Counted from the first letter of the stretch, positions 7,958-16,400 are shown. The stretch: 41,321 nt of DNA from Actinomycetes bacterium (GCA_021784675.1 JAJYHR010000186.1:1-41321); one strand, 5' to 3'. The notes: generated by a model not told the origin, from the letters alone. Numbers and translations are program-made.

Positions 7958-9547
7958 CTACCTGGCCTGCTCCTCCTCGTAGTAGCGGCGCCAAATCGCC
8001 TTGTACACCGGGATCTTCTCCGGGATGCGGCGAAGACCCGGGATATAGGGGAAGATCACAAAGGCGAGCGTGAGAACGGCCATGATCGACATCACCATTA
8101 CGTCCCCGTTGGCCGATGTTGACATTGGCGGGATCTGGTACCAGAAGGTATACAGCCACAACCACGCTTGTCCCGGGAAGTTGCCGGTCTCGTTGGTCAT
8201 TCCCCACTGCGTCCCGAGCAGGTGGTACTTCTGGCCGATGGAGCTGAAGTAGCCACCGTCGGCAAGGAACAGGAGCGGCTTGGTGTAGTCGGTGCCGTAG
8301 AAGCCCTGATGGGACTCGAGCGCGTTGTCCAGCCCACCCGAACGGGCCATCACCAGCAGGTTATCGAGAAGGGTCGGTACCGGGCCATAGTTGCCGCGCG
8401 GGTACGAAAGCCGGTCCCCGGTCACGGTGAGGTGCTGGTCCGCCTTCCCGAAGGCCGCCGTCCAAGCAGCCTGCTGCGCCACCGAAGCGTGCTGGTAGGT
8501 GTAGAGCGCGCCTGCAAGCGACGGGATTCCCGACTTGATCGTTTCGAGTGGTCCAAGGACGAAATCCTGCCCCGAGTTGATCGGATAGTGAACACCCGCA
8601 AGCTTCTGGAGTGATACCGGACCAAGGCTCTGCACGAAACCTGACTGATTGTTGTACGGTGGACCGTAGGTGGCACTCTCGGACGCTCCGGCCAGCTCGG
8701 ACTGGGCGGTCTGCACGAAGTCCACCGGATCGACCTGCGACCACTGCTTAATGGTGGCCGCAGGATCGTCTGGGGAGCTGAAGACAACCGAGAACAGCAG
8801 TGTAAGGATCGCCACGATCACAAAGGCGATCGAAGCCTCCTTGACGATGTCGTAGGGACGGACGCGGCCCCTCCAGGGCTTTTTCTCCTCCGAACGCGGC
8901 ACCGAGCCTATCGGCGGGACAACGCCCCGGTACCGCACCATTAGGACGTGTATGGCAACGAAGATGATCACCAGCAAGGGCAGCAGGAGAATGTGCCACA
9001 TGAACATCTGCCCGAAATTGAGGACGTTGAAGTATGCCCCGATCCCGGTCGAGTTCATCCCGTCCTTGGCCTGGGTGGATATCCACTGCGAGTCCAGGTT
9101 CTGCTGCGAAAGGTAGCCGGTAAATGCGGCCCCGATCGAGAGCAGGAAGGCAAGCACCCCCGTTACCCAGGTAAGCCCTCGCTTCCCGCGCCATGCTGCC
9201 ATGAAGAATTTCCCCCAGAGGTGGATCACCATGAAGAAGAAAAAGAGCTCGACGCTCCAAAGATGTGTCGAGTTGACGAAGTGGCCCTCGGGAGAGTTGT
9301 GCCACCAGTCCGGCCCCTCCAGGGCGAGCACCGCCCCCGAGATCGCGACCACGATCAGGGCCGCGAGCGTCAGCACTCCGAAGACGTAGATCCAGCTGGC
9401 TACGTAGGCTGGCTGGGTGTCCGGGAGCAGCTTCTCGGGGGGAAGCTTTCCGGTCAGGGTGCGACGCAGCCTCGAGGTCCACTCCCGGGACAGCTCCGCC
9501 TGATCGAGCTCAGCAGCCTGGTCAGGGGCCTGCGGTTCAGTTCTCAT
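7958..9547 (-). CDS. Cytochrome b-like protein, single chain with large extracytoplasmic insert (locus A)
   Basis: 529 residues from the ATG at 9547 (ribosome-binding site gggagg); the track start at 9592 lies inside the preceding gene. The N-terminal half is a cytochrome b core of about four membrane helices. Haem-ligand pairs are H95/H109 (13 apart, THLWS...VIHLW) and H185/H200 (14 apart, as in b6-type proteins). A further helix (about 239-257) leads to roughly 220 non-hydrophobic residues (258-480), then one last helix (483-500) and a basic cytoplasmic tail. I see no PEWY-type Qo motif; the nearest aromatic segment is LYTFWYQIPPM. It is expected to be a dihaem membrane quinone/electron-transfer subunit, but no Rieske or cytochrome c gene is nearby. 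Paralogue of the two genes at 10632-12556. Confidence 0.82.
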   Translation of the reverse strand: MRTEPQAPDQAAELDQAELSREWTSRLRRTLTGKLPPEKLLPDTQPAYVASWIYVFGVLTLAALIVVAISGAVLALEGPDWWHNSPEGHFVNSTHLWSVELFFFFMVIHLWGKFFMAAWRGKRGLTWVTGVLAFLLSIGAAFTGYLSQQNLDSQWISTQAKDGMNSTGIGAYFNVLNFGQMFMWHILLLPLLVIIFVAIHVLMVRYRGVVPPIGSVPRSEEKKPWRGRVRPYDIVKEASIAFVIVAILTLLFSVVFSSPDDPAATIKQWSQVDPVDFVQTAQSELAGASESATYGPPYNNQSGFVQSLGPVSLQKLAGVHYPINSGQDFVLGPLETIKSGIPSLAGALYTYQHASVAQQAAWTAAFGKADQHLTVTGDRLSYPRGNYGPVPTLLDNLLVMARSGGLDNALESHQGFYGTDYTKPLLFLADGGYFSSIGQKYHLLGTQWGMTNETGNFPGQAWLWLYTFWYQIPPMSTSANGDVMVMSIMAVLTLAFVIFPYIPGLRRIPEKIPVYKAIWRRYYEEEQAR

Positions 9548-9728
9548 TCGTCCTCCCGGAGCGATGCTGCGGGAATGGGATCGCCATAGCAAGCACGAAA
9601 ACCAATAACATCAGGATGATTACCACCAAGTTCGCGTAGGAGATCTGGATCACGCCCCACTCGAAGTAATGAGCCGTCCCCTTCAGGTTCACTATCGCTC
9701 CGAGCAGGAGCCCGAGAACTTCCAGCAT
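9537..9728 (-). CDS. Small membrane protein, N-terminal segment of the cytochrome b system (locus A)
   Basis: 63 residues from the second ATG (9728), which sits about 9 bases after aaggagg; the first ATG (9734) is only 3 bases from it. The one strong membrane helix (YANLVVIILMLLVFVLAMAI) and the segment AIVNLKGTAHYFEWG align with residues 9-50 of the locus B fusion protein (AIVNLNHPDHYISWG). It is thus a free-standing version of a segment that is fused to cytochrome b in locus B. Its 3' end overlaps the start of the cytochrome b gene by 11 bp, suggesting translational coupling and a 1:1 complex. No enzymatic motif. Confidence 0.75.
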   Translation of the reverse strand: MLEVLGLLLGAIVNLKGTAHYFEWGVIQISYANLVVIILMLLVFVLAMAIPFPQHRSGRTNEN

Positions 9729-9752
9729 GTACATATACCTCCTTGCGGATAC

Positions 9753-9781
9753 CTATTAGGTACGTTCTCGCTCAATCACAA
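9753..9781 (-). promoter_or_regulatory. Candidate promoter of cytochrome locus A
   Basis: On the minus strand: TTGTGA, exactly 17 bases, then TAATAG. A start site near 9746 would leave just the ribosome-binding site (9738-9744) before the ATG at 9728. The upstream flank GGACTTTGAGCACTTG resembles a site at 13314-13329. Confidence 0.45.
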
Positions 9782-9821
9782 GTGCTCAAAGTCCCGACCA
9801 TCGAACTACTTGCTGTGGACG

Positions 9822-9870
9822 ACGCTCGAAAACTGGACGATTACAACGCTCGAAAAGTGAACAGCGCCAT
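9822..9870. mobile_element. IS21-family terminal repeats
   Basis: The 11-mer ACGCTCGAAAA occurs at 9822-9832 and 9846-9856, followed by GTGAACAGCGCC. Repeated motifs of this kind are typical of IS21-family ends. They lie just outside the IstB fragment annotated next. Confidence 0.65.
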
Positions 9871-9875
9871 GGAGT

Positions 9876-10037
9876 CTAACTCGTGTCCTCCGTGGTCATC
9901 ATGACGCTCGGCAGACTATTGACACCCCGTCCGCGCAGTCGATAGCTTGCGCCCTTCAAAGTGAGGACGTCGGCGTGATGGACAATCCGGTCGATCATCG
10001 CGGCCGCGACAACTTGGTCCCCGAACACCCCTCCCCA
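9876..10037 (-). pseudogene. IS21-family IstB helper ATPase, C-terminal fragment
   Basis: Minus-strand translation gives WGGVFGDQVVAAAMIDRIVH, HADVLTLKGASYRLRGRG and a stop at 9876. This is the conserved C-terminus of IstB ('W..vFGD..vAaAmiDRlvHHa.vi.l.GdSYR'). Upstream of the Trp the homology ends, so Walker motifs and the partner transposase IstA are gone. Confidence 0.8.
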
Positions 10038-10283
10038 TCCATCTGGAACTGGCACAGGTTCTCTTGGGTGAATGTTGCCTGCTGACTGGGGATTCCTTGG
10101 TCAATAGCGATTCGACCTAATTCAAGGTACGACCTGCTATTGTTAGGTGTCACCTGTGAGTTTATGGCAGAACGAAGGTGTGCAGGTGGGGCGGGTAGCG
10201 GCGCAGTCGTGCGAGCTCCGCGCTCAGTCGTCCGCGCTGGTGAGCTTCGCCCAAGCGACGGACCCATTCGCTTGCAGGAGCGA

Positions 10284-10406
10284 ACAGGCCACGGTAGCCC
10301 TGTTGGGTCCGCATCGTTTCGCGAGCCTCGAGTACTGGGCCAAATAGTACGTCCCCTTGGTCCGTGACGCGGCTTTGGCGGCCTCGACGAGGGCGTCACC
10401 GATCCG
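10284..10406 (-). pseudogene. IS110-family transposase C-terminal fragment
   Basis: Inside ORF 10224-10496 the stretch RIGDALVEAAKAASRTKGTY followed by YLAQYSRLAKRCGPNRATVA matches the C-terminal region of IS110 transposases ('alveAAw.A.rTkgtyl.aqyrRl..rrG.krA.vAv'). Neither the N-terminal RuvC-like domain nor the usual 'hsil...yhll' end is found. The remaining bases of 10038-10569 show nothing recognisable. Confidence 0.65.
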
Positions 10407-10560
10407 GGCCCCGAGGTCCCCGAACCAACAAAGGGTCCACGCCGATACCGCCGCCTGCAAGGCCATGATCCTCGCCGAGCACGAAACCCTCCACAAGGCC
10501 GAGAAGGGAGCGCTGCCGCGCCGCGAAGGGCTCTGATCACCGAGTGGCGCCGCCAGGCCC

Positions 10561-10610
10561 TAAAAGTAAAGGTTGGTGTTCGTGAATCCACGACTCACGA
10601 ACACCAACCT
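10561..10610 (-). terminator. Intrinsic terminator of cytochrome locus B
   Basis: AGGTTGGTGTTCGTGA and its exact 16-base inverted copy flank a 9-base loop (10570-10610). Read on the minus strand the hairpin is followed by TTTACTTTT. It starts 21 bp after the stop codon of the C-terminal cytochrome gene. Confidence 0.85.
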
Positions 10611-10631
10611 GGCGATCAGCCAGCCACCGGC

Positions 10632-11630
10632 TCAAGCCGACTCGGTGACCTCCTGATCCCGATAGTAGCGCTTCCAGATCAGCCGGTGCAGCGGAAGCTT
10701 CTCCGGTATCCTTCTGACTCCTGGAATCACCGGGACAAACAGCAGAGCGATGCTCAGCACCGCCATGATAGCAGCTACCTCCACATCGCCGTTCGCGGAG
10801 ACTGACATCGGCGGCACCTGGTACAGCATGGTGTAAAGCCACAGCCACGGCTGTCCCGGCCAGCTGCCGGTCTCGTTCATGACTCCCCACTGGCCACCGG
10901 AAAGATGCTGGGAACCAACGATCTTCCCCCAGTAGCTTGCGGTACCCTGAGCCTTCCACGAGTCGCCGATCATCATCAGAGGCCGGGTGTAATTCGTGGT
11001 ATAGAAGCTGGAGCTGGTGAGGAGCTGGGCGTCAAGACCGCCGGACTGCGCCATTGACAGCAGCTTGGTCATGAGCTCGGGAACCGGACCAGCGCCCGGC
11101 ACGGCAGCTGGCACGTTCGAGCTCGACAGCGGCTCCTTGCTCAACTTGGCTTGGTACACGCTTGCCCAATGGTCCTGCACCGACGTCGGCGCCTGCTCGA
11201 ACTCTGCGATAGCAGCCGAGAGCGCTGGATCGCCAGGCAGCGTGGACAGTGGCTTCAGAACAAAGTCCTGCGCCGTGTTGAGCGAGTACTTCACGCCGAG
11301 GATTTTCTGGATCGACACCGGCCCAAGCGTTTGAATTCCGTCGGTAGCCGGGTTGTCAGAGTTGTTGTACGGCGGTCCATAGGTGGCCGAGTTACTGGTG
11401 CGGTTCAGCTCGCTTATCGCTATGTCCACGAATCCGGCTGGCTGAGCCTTGGCCCAGGCCTGAACGGTGACGGGGGGCATATCAGGCGACGAGAAGGTTA
11501 TCGCAAGAACGAACGTGAGCACCAGCACGACCAAGAATGCGATCGTCGCCTCCTTCAGGATGTCGTAGTGCCGCTGCGGCCCAACCCATGGCGAGGCGTA
11601 CAGCTTCTCGGAATCAGACCAACGACTCAC
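10632..11630 (-). CDS. C-terminal half of a split cytochrome b-like protein (locus B)
   Basis: 332 residues, GTG start, overlapping the stop of the preceding gene (GTGA) and preceded by ggaggagg, so translation is coupled. It corresponds to residues ~230-529 of the locus A protein: a helix at about 29-47, then a long non-hydrophobic region, then a last helix near 275-300. Conserved blocks between both loci are SSPD, SATYGPPYNN, GPVS.QK, QWG..NETG..PGQ.WLWLYT and YQ.PPMS.SANGDV. It contains no haem-ligand histidine pair and no PEWY motif. It presumably assembles with the product of 11627-12556 to rebuild the long-chain architecture seen in locus A. Confidence 0.8.
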   Translation of the reverse strand: MSRWSDSEKLYASPWVGPQRHYDILKEATIAFLVVLVLTFVLAITFSSPDMPPVTVQAWAKAQPAGFVDIAISELNRTSNSATYGPPYNNSDNPATDGIQTLGPVSIQKILGVKYSLNTAQDFVLKPLSTLPGDPALSAAIAEFEQAPTSVQDHWASVYQAKLSKEPLSSSNVPAAVPGAGPVPELMTKLLSMAQSGGLDAQLLTSSSFYTTNYTRPLMMIGDSWKAQGTASYWGKIVGSQHLSGGQWGVMNETGSWPGQPWLWLYTMLYQVPPMSVSANGDVEVAAIMAVLSIALLFVPVIPGVRRIPEKLPLHRLIWKRYYRDQEVTESA

Positions 11631-12556
11631 TTGACCACCTCCTCCTCTCCTTCAGCCGCGCCAACCTTGCGATTGGCAAGAATCGAATGCCTGCCCACGG
11701 CGCCGTCTTCGGCTGTGGCCGCTTGCAGCGCCACCGCGAGGTACTCCGGCTTCACATCGATCGGCGGCACCACTCCTCGAACCCGGACCATCAGAACGTG
11801 AATGCCGACGATAACCAGGAGAATGACCGGGACAAAGACGATATGAAGCATCAGCGCCTGCCCGAAGTCCATAGCGTTCATGAAATAACCGATACCGGCT
11901 GAGTTGAACGCGTCCTTGGCTTCAAACGCAATCCACTGCGAGTCGAAGTTGGTCTGGGACAGGTATCCGGTGAAGGCTTCGAAGATCGAGACCAGGAAGG
12001 CCAGCACACCGGTTACCCAGGTGAGCCCGCGCTTTCCCCGCCAGGCAGCCATCCAGAACTTGGCCCAAAGGTGAACCGTCATGAAGCCCATGAACAGTTC
12101 AACCGACCAGAGGTGCAGGGAGTTGACGAACACCCCGTACGTGCTCGAATGCCACCATGCAGGCCCTTCGATGGCCAGGACCAAACCGCTCAGGACAGCC
12201 ACGGCCAGGGCGCCTATAGTTAGCACCCCGAAGACATACACCCAGGACGAGACGTAAGAGGGCTGTCCGTCCGGCAAGAGCTTGCCCGGTGGAAGAAACC
12301 TGAGCCCCCACTCCCTGACGGAGGCCGTCCAGCCATCCGGCCGCTCACCCGGCGTTTCCGGCGCCACCTGCTTCACCGAGTTGCTCTTGATCGGCCTACC
12401 AGCTACGAACGGCAGGGCGATCGCGATAATGAAAAGTGCGATCAATATCGCTATCACTATCAGGTTCGCAACGGATATCAGAATGAAACCCCACGAAATG
12501 TAGTGGTCCGGATGATTCAGATTGACAATTGCGGCTACTGTCGTAGGCACGCTCAT
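11627..12556 (-). CDS. Cytochrome b N-terminal (dihaem) subunit with fused N-terminal membrane segment (locus B)
   Basis: 309 residues, ATG start with ggaaggaga directly upstream. Residues 1-52 carry the extra helix that is a separate 63-residue protein in locus A. A hydrophilic linker (GRPIKSNSVKQVAPE) follows, then the four-helix cytochrome b core with haem ligands H148/H162 (13 apart) and H238/H253 (14 apart) and the shared block AAWRGKRGLTWVTGVLAF. The chain ends after the fourth core helix with a charged tail of about 45 residues; the rest of the protein is the next gene. The core is clearly paralogous to locus A. The linker is where a 26-base match to 7131-7166 falls. Confidence 0.85.
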   Translation of the reverse strand: MSVPTTVAAIVNLNHPDHYISWGFILISVANLIVIAILIALFIIAIALPFVAGRPIKSNSVKQVAPETPGERPDGWTASVREWGLRFLPPGKLLPDGQPSYVSSWVYVFGVLTIGALAVAVLSGLVLAIEGPAWWHSSTYGVFVNSLHLWSVELFMGFMTVHLWAKFWMAAWRGKRGLTWVTGVLAFLVSIFEAFTGYLSQTNFDSQWIAFEAKDAFNSAGIGYFMNAMDFGQALMLHIVFVPVILLVIVGIHVLMVRVRGVVPPIDVKPEYLAVALQAATAEDGAVGRHSILANRKVGAAEGEEEVVK

Positions 12557-12569
12557 TCTCCTTCCAAAC

Positions 12570-12586
12570 AGAGTCTGATCGACTCT
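12570..12586. promoter_or_regulatory. Inverted repeat just upstream of cytochrome locus B start
   Basis: AGAGTC, 5-base loop TGATC, GACTCT. It lies 14 bp before the ATG, so it is in the leader or promoter region and could be an operator or a small mRNA hairpin. Arms of six bases are short and could be chance. Confidence 0.3.
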
Positions 12587-12875
12587 CGGCTCAACCCCCA
12601 GACGGGTTCATCAGATCGGCCTATCGTTAAACCCTTCCCATAGGAGCCTAGGCAAACCGGGGGAACCTTTCTAGGGCCAAAACTCCGCCGAGCGTTTCCC
12701 AATGGTCGCATTTTCCATGGGTAGCACTTCTCTCCTTCGGCAAGCGCCCCGGCTGCCAGAAGAGCCGGCAGGGTCACCCCGGCGCGCGGCTGCCCTAGAA
12801 CCCTTACGGCTTGAGCGATTGCCCGAGGATCGTCCCTCCGGATACCGGGGGCCAGGGCAAGGCCATGTCGCGTCC

Positions 12876-12950
12876 GGGCTCTCCAGGCAGGCCCGGCACC
12901 CTTTCCCCCAGAATACTGCGGGTCACTTCGGAGATTCCACCCCCGGTCGT
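12876..12950 (-). pseudogene. Possible acyl-CoA dehydrogenase C-terminal fragment
   Basis: In the frame of minus-strand ORF 12804-13211 the segment TTGGGISEVTRSILGERV followed by PGLPGEP resembles the common end of acyl-CoA dehydrogenases ('GGtsEI.rniIgeRvLGLPrEP'). Surrounding residues in this frame do not match, so this would be a scrap of a destroyed gene. Confidence 0.4.
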
Positions 12951-13287
12951 GCTCGCACGAGAGCGGAGAAGCAGCTCCACGAGGGTCTTGCCAAATCCCC
13001 CACCACGCACACCCCGCCGGCTCCGGCCGGCGCATCGTGCAGTCCGGATGGAACAGCGGCTCGCCCCGATCGGCAGGCGCAGGCAGTGCTGCGCTATGAC
13101 GCCGTTGTGGACCCGGGCGCCGTTGCGACCGATCCCGCCGGCCGCGTGACCAGGGACCGTGCAGCCGGCCAAACAGTTCGGGCCGCCTCGCTCTGCCAGG
13201 GGCTTCCTCAAAGATCAGAAGTTCAGCCTCGATCACCGTGCAACACATCCCTCGTCTCCACCAAATGTCAAGCGGCCCACTTTCAAT

Positions 13288-13329
13288 CACATAATCGCAT
13301 CATTTGTCGATCGCAAGTGCACAAAGTCC
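13288..13329 (-). promoter_or_regulatory. Promoter-like site resembling that of cytochrome locus A
   Basis: Minus strand: GGACTTTGTGCACTTGCGAT, where TTGCGA is followed after 17 bases by TATGTG. The upstream half matches the locus A promoter flank (9775-9794) at 18 of 20 bases, same orientation. It points toward cytochrome locus B, about 730 bp away. Confidence 0.3.
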
Positions 13330-13373
13330 TTACGGTATTGTGCCCGGTCACGGTCCCGGTTCTGATCTGGTTA

Positions 13374-13447
13374 GCGGTTGACCGCCCGCAACGGTGCGCG
13401 CACAGCCCGCGCGGTTGACCGCCCGCAACGGTGCGCGAACAGCCCGC
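13374..13447. repeat. 37-bp tandem repeat, two copies
   Basis: Two adjacent 37-base units beginning GCGGTTGACCGCCCGCAACG differ at one base. Each unit starts with a small palindrome (GCGGT-TG-ACCGC). Located just past the 3' end of the GGDEF-EAL gene. Confidence 0.85.
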
Positions 13448-13482
13448 GCCGTTTCCCGCCGGCGGCCCCTAGGGCACCTCGC

Positions 13483-16400
13483 TCAATCTCTCCCCCCCGA
13501 CACCCAGCTGGCGGTCAGCTCCCAATCTATGTCTGCCACCAACCTCTCCATCGCGTCGACCAGCTCCGGACCGAGGAGCACCGAGCCGGAGTCGTGCAGG
13601 CGCTGGTGAAGGGAGTGAGCAGTCCGGAAGCTCTCGAACCCTCCCCAGCGCACTTCCCGCCTTGCGAACCAATCCCCGAGCGCGCAGGCTGACCCCCGGT
13701 AAAGCTTGGCGGGATTCAGATGGCTGTCAATGAGCGCCCTGGAAACCAGCACGAAGTCCGCCAAGGGAAAGGGGGTCGTGTTCCGGCGCGAAAACCTTCC
13801 CGGACGAAGCTGGGCGAAGATCTCCTCCAGGGGAACCGGCCTCGAGTAGTGGTAGCCTTGCACCATCTGCCCGCCGAGACGCATCCAGGCGTCGAGTTCC
13901 TCTCCGGTCTCCACCCCTTCGGCGATTACCTCGAGGCCAGCCAAGCCGGCAAGAATCGCCAGCGATGAGACCACGGCGAATGCGTTCAAGTCGTGCCGGA
14001 AGCGGGAGATGAAGGAACGATCGACCTTGATCTCGTCGACCTCGAGCGTGGCCACATTGGAGAGAGAGGCGTATCCGGTGCCGAAGTCGTCGAGCGATAC
14101 TCTGAGGCCGGCCGCCCTGAGGTCGGCGACCGCGGTCCGGGCAACGTGGAGGTCTCCAAGGGCGACATCCTCGGTAATCTCCACCGTAAACCGTCCCTGG
14201 TCACCGGCGGTGAGTAAAGGCTTCACGTCGTCGAGGAAGTGGGGCGAGAGAAAGTGGGATGGCGTGATGTTAAAGGAGATCCCCAGCGAAGCGAACCCCG
14301 CCCGGCTGAAATCGTCCCCGACGCTCCTCGCGGTCTCGATCGCGTAGATCCCGAGATCCCGGGCGAGGGCGGGATCGGACCTGAGTTCGGCGCCTACGAC
14401 GCCCATGCTGGAGATCGGCCATCGCAGCAACATCTCCACGCTCTTTAGCGCACCGGTGCGGGCGTCGATCTTCGGCTGGAGCGCGAAGGGCACCTTGGAG
14501 GCCGCAAGGTCGGCTGGGAGTTGCTCCCGGATCAGCCGCCGGCTGGCCGTCCTCGCCGCCACCTGCCCGCCAAAGAAGAGCGACCTTGCCTTGCCGGCTG
14601 CCTTGGCCGCGTAGAGCGCTTCGTCCGCGTGAACCAGCAGCAGCCGGTAGGAGTCGCTGTCCTCCGGAGCTAGCGCCCACCCCAGCGAGCAGGTAATGGC
14701 GAACTCGGAACCCATCTCGGCGATGGCAGCCATCACCCGGTTCGTAAAACCCGCTACCGACTCCCCGTCGGTCCGGTCGATACAGAAGCCAAACTCGTCC
14801 CCACCGAGCCTGGCCACCATCACTTCCCTCGAGCGCATCACTCCGAGCACGGCACCGAGCCGCTGGAGAAATAGATCGCCAGCCGAATGCCCGAGCGAGT
14901 CGTTCAGCTCCTTGAAGCCGTCGAGATCGAGCACTCCGAGGGCGACCGGCCGCCTATCGGAGAGCCACTCGACAGTTACCTCCTCGAAAGCGATCCGGTT
15001 CCCCAGGCCGGTCAGGTGGTCGGTGCGCGCCGCCCGGCTCTGATGGTTGCGCTCCTCGTTCAGACGCTGCTTCAGCTTGAAGTCGGCGAGCCCCTGGCTC
15101 GCCATTCGCGCCACCGTAGCCAGGATCGAGATCACCGGCGCGATAAACACTCCCGGCTCGTACGCCACCACCACGATGGCGCCGCTTACCCTGCCGGCAT
15201 CGTGTATTGGCAGCGCGACCGCGGACCGGTACCCGTTTGCGAGCAGAAACGCCTGCCACTCCCGAAAGCGGGGGTCGGCCCAGCCCTCCTCGCTCCAGGA
15301 GACGGCACCGTTTCTCACCCCCTGGAGCGAGAACGGGCCAGGACCATCGCTATCGATCACCGTTTGCAACTCGGCAAGCCCGGAGGGAGCCGGACCGGCA
15401 AGCGCCACCGGGGAGAGGCGCCCGGTCGCCGGATCGGCCATCGCCACCCACGCCCCCCCAAAAACTCCATTGGAGATGATCGCATCACAGATCGCCTGCA
15501 GAAGCGACTGATCGCTGCTCGCCTCGAAGATCACGCCAGCGGAGTCGAGAAGGGTCCGGCTCAGCTCCCCCAACCAGCGGGACTCCACTTCGACCATGTT
15601 GCGTTCGAAGCGTGCCATCGCGGCACCTACCAGATCCCTCAAATCATTGATGAGCAGGTCGGAGGTGCTCGTCCCGGCGTGGTCAGCGATCATTGCGACG
15701 TAGACCCCTACCGAGCTGCCCCTGACTACTAGCGGGAAGCGGGCGATGGTCCGTCCAGCAGCCAGCTCCACCAGCGCTTTAACGACCCCCTGATTGGCCT
15801 GATTGGCCTTGGCAAGCCCGCTGGTAATCACCTCTTCCTGAAGGTGAAAGGCCGAAACGACTGAACTTGCGATGGTCGCAGCACCGGCAAGCGGGACCTG
15901 CAGCTTGAGCAGGTCCTGCTCGAAGGTCGCCTCCCCCCAGAACCGGACACACCGGAGGACCGTCCGATCCGGATCGGCCACTAGCAAGGTCCCGGAGCTG
16001 ATCACCCCGCTGGCCAGCAGCCGCTTCGAGAACCAATCGATCATCTCGGCCAACGCGGTTGCGTCGCAGGAGGCCAGGGAGGCCTTCGCCTCCGAGACCG
16101 CCAGCCGGCGCTTCTCCTGCTGGGAAAGGCGCCGGGCTCGGAACAGCCGGGAGACCTCTCCCCCCATGGCCACCAGCGGATCGCTCAGATCGGGAGTGAC
16201 CGGATCATCGGCACCCCGGAAGAGCGCGATCACCGCTGTCCGCTCGAGCGAGATCTCAAAGGGGACCGCCGCCGCGAAGCACAGTCCAAGGCGGTCCAGA
16301 TCGCTCCTCCACCGATCGAACTCCGGAGAGCCGAGGGAGAGTGCCAGCTGGACCTCGCCGCTTTGGAGTGCCCGCCCCACCGGTCCCGTTCCCGCCGGCT

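Larger units (their letters stand above)
12557..13482. other. Gene-free region upstream of cytochrome locus B
   Basis: 926 bp with no intact gene. It contains a short dyad next to the cytochrome start, a possible acyl-CoA dehydrogenase tail, a promoter-like site similar to the locus A promoter, and a 37-bp tandem repeat, all listed separately. The 245-residue minus-strand ORF (12553-13290) spans much of it but resembles no protein I know. Confidence 0.55.

Noticed and set aside
9995-10591. 198-residue minus-strand ORF between the cytochrome loci
   Set aside because: It spans out-of-frame IstB and IS110 sequence; the segment TPNNSRSYLELGRIAIDQGIP looks protein-like but has no start site or recognised family.
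12553-13290. 245-residue minus-strand ORF reaching into cytochrome locus B
   Set aside because: No similarity recognised, overlaps the locus B start and ribosome-binding site, and a different frame of the same strand holds the acyl-CoA dehydrogenase-like scrap; judged a chance ORF in GC-rich debris.
13374-13447. CRISPR array
   Set aside because: Only two directly adjacent 37-bp copies with no spacers and no cas genes.
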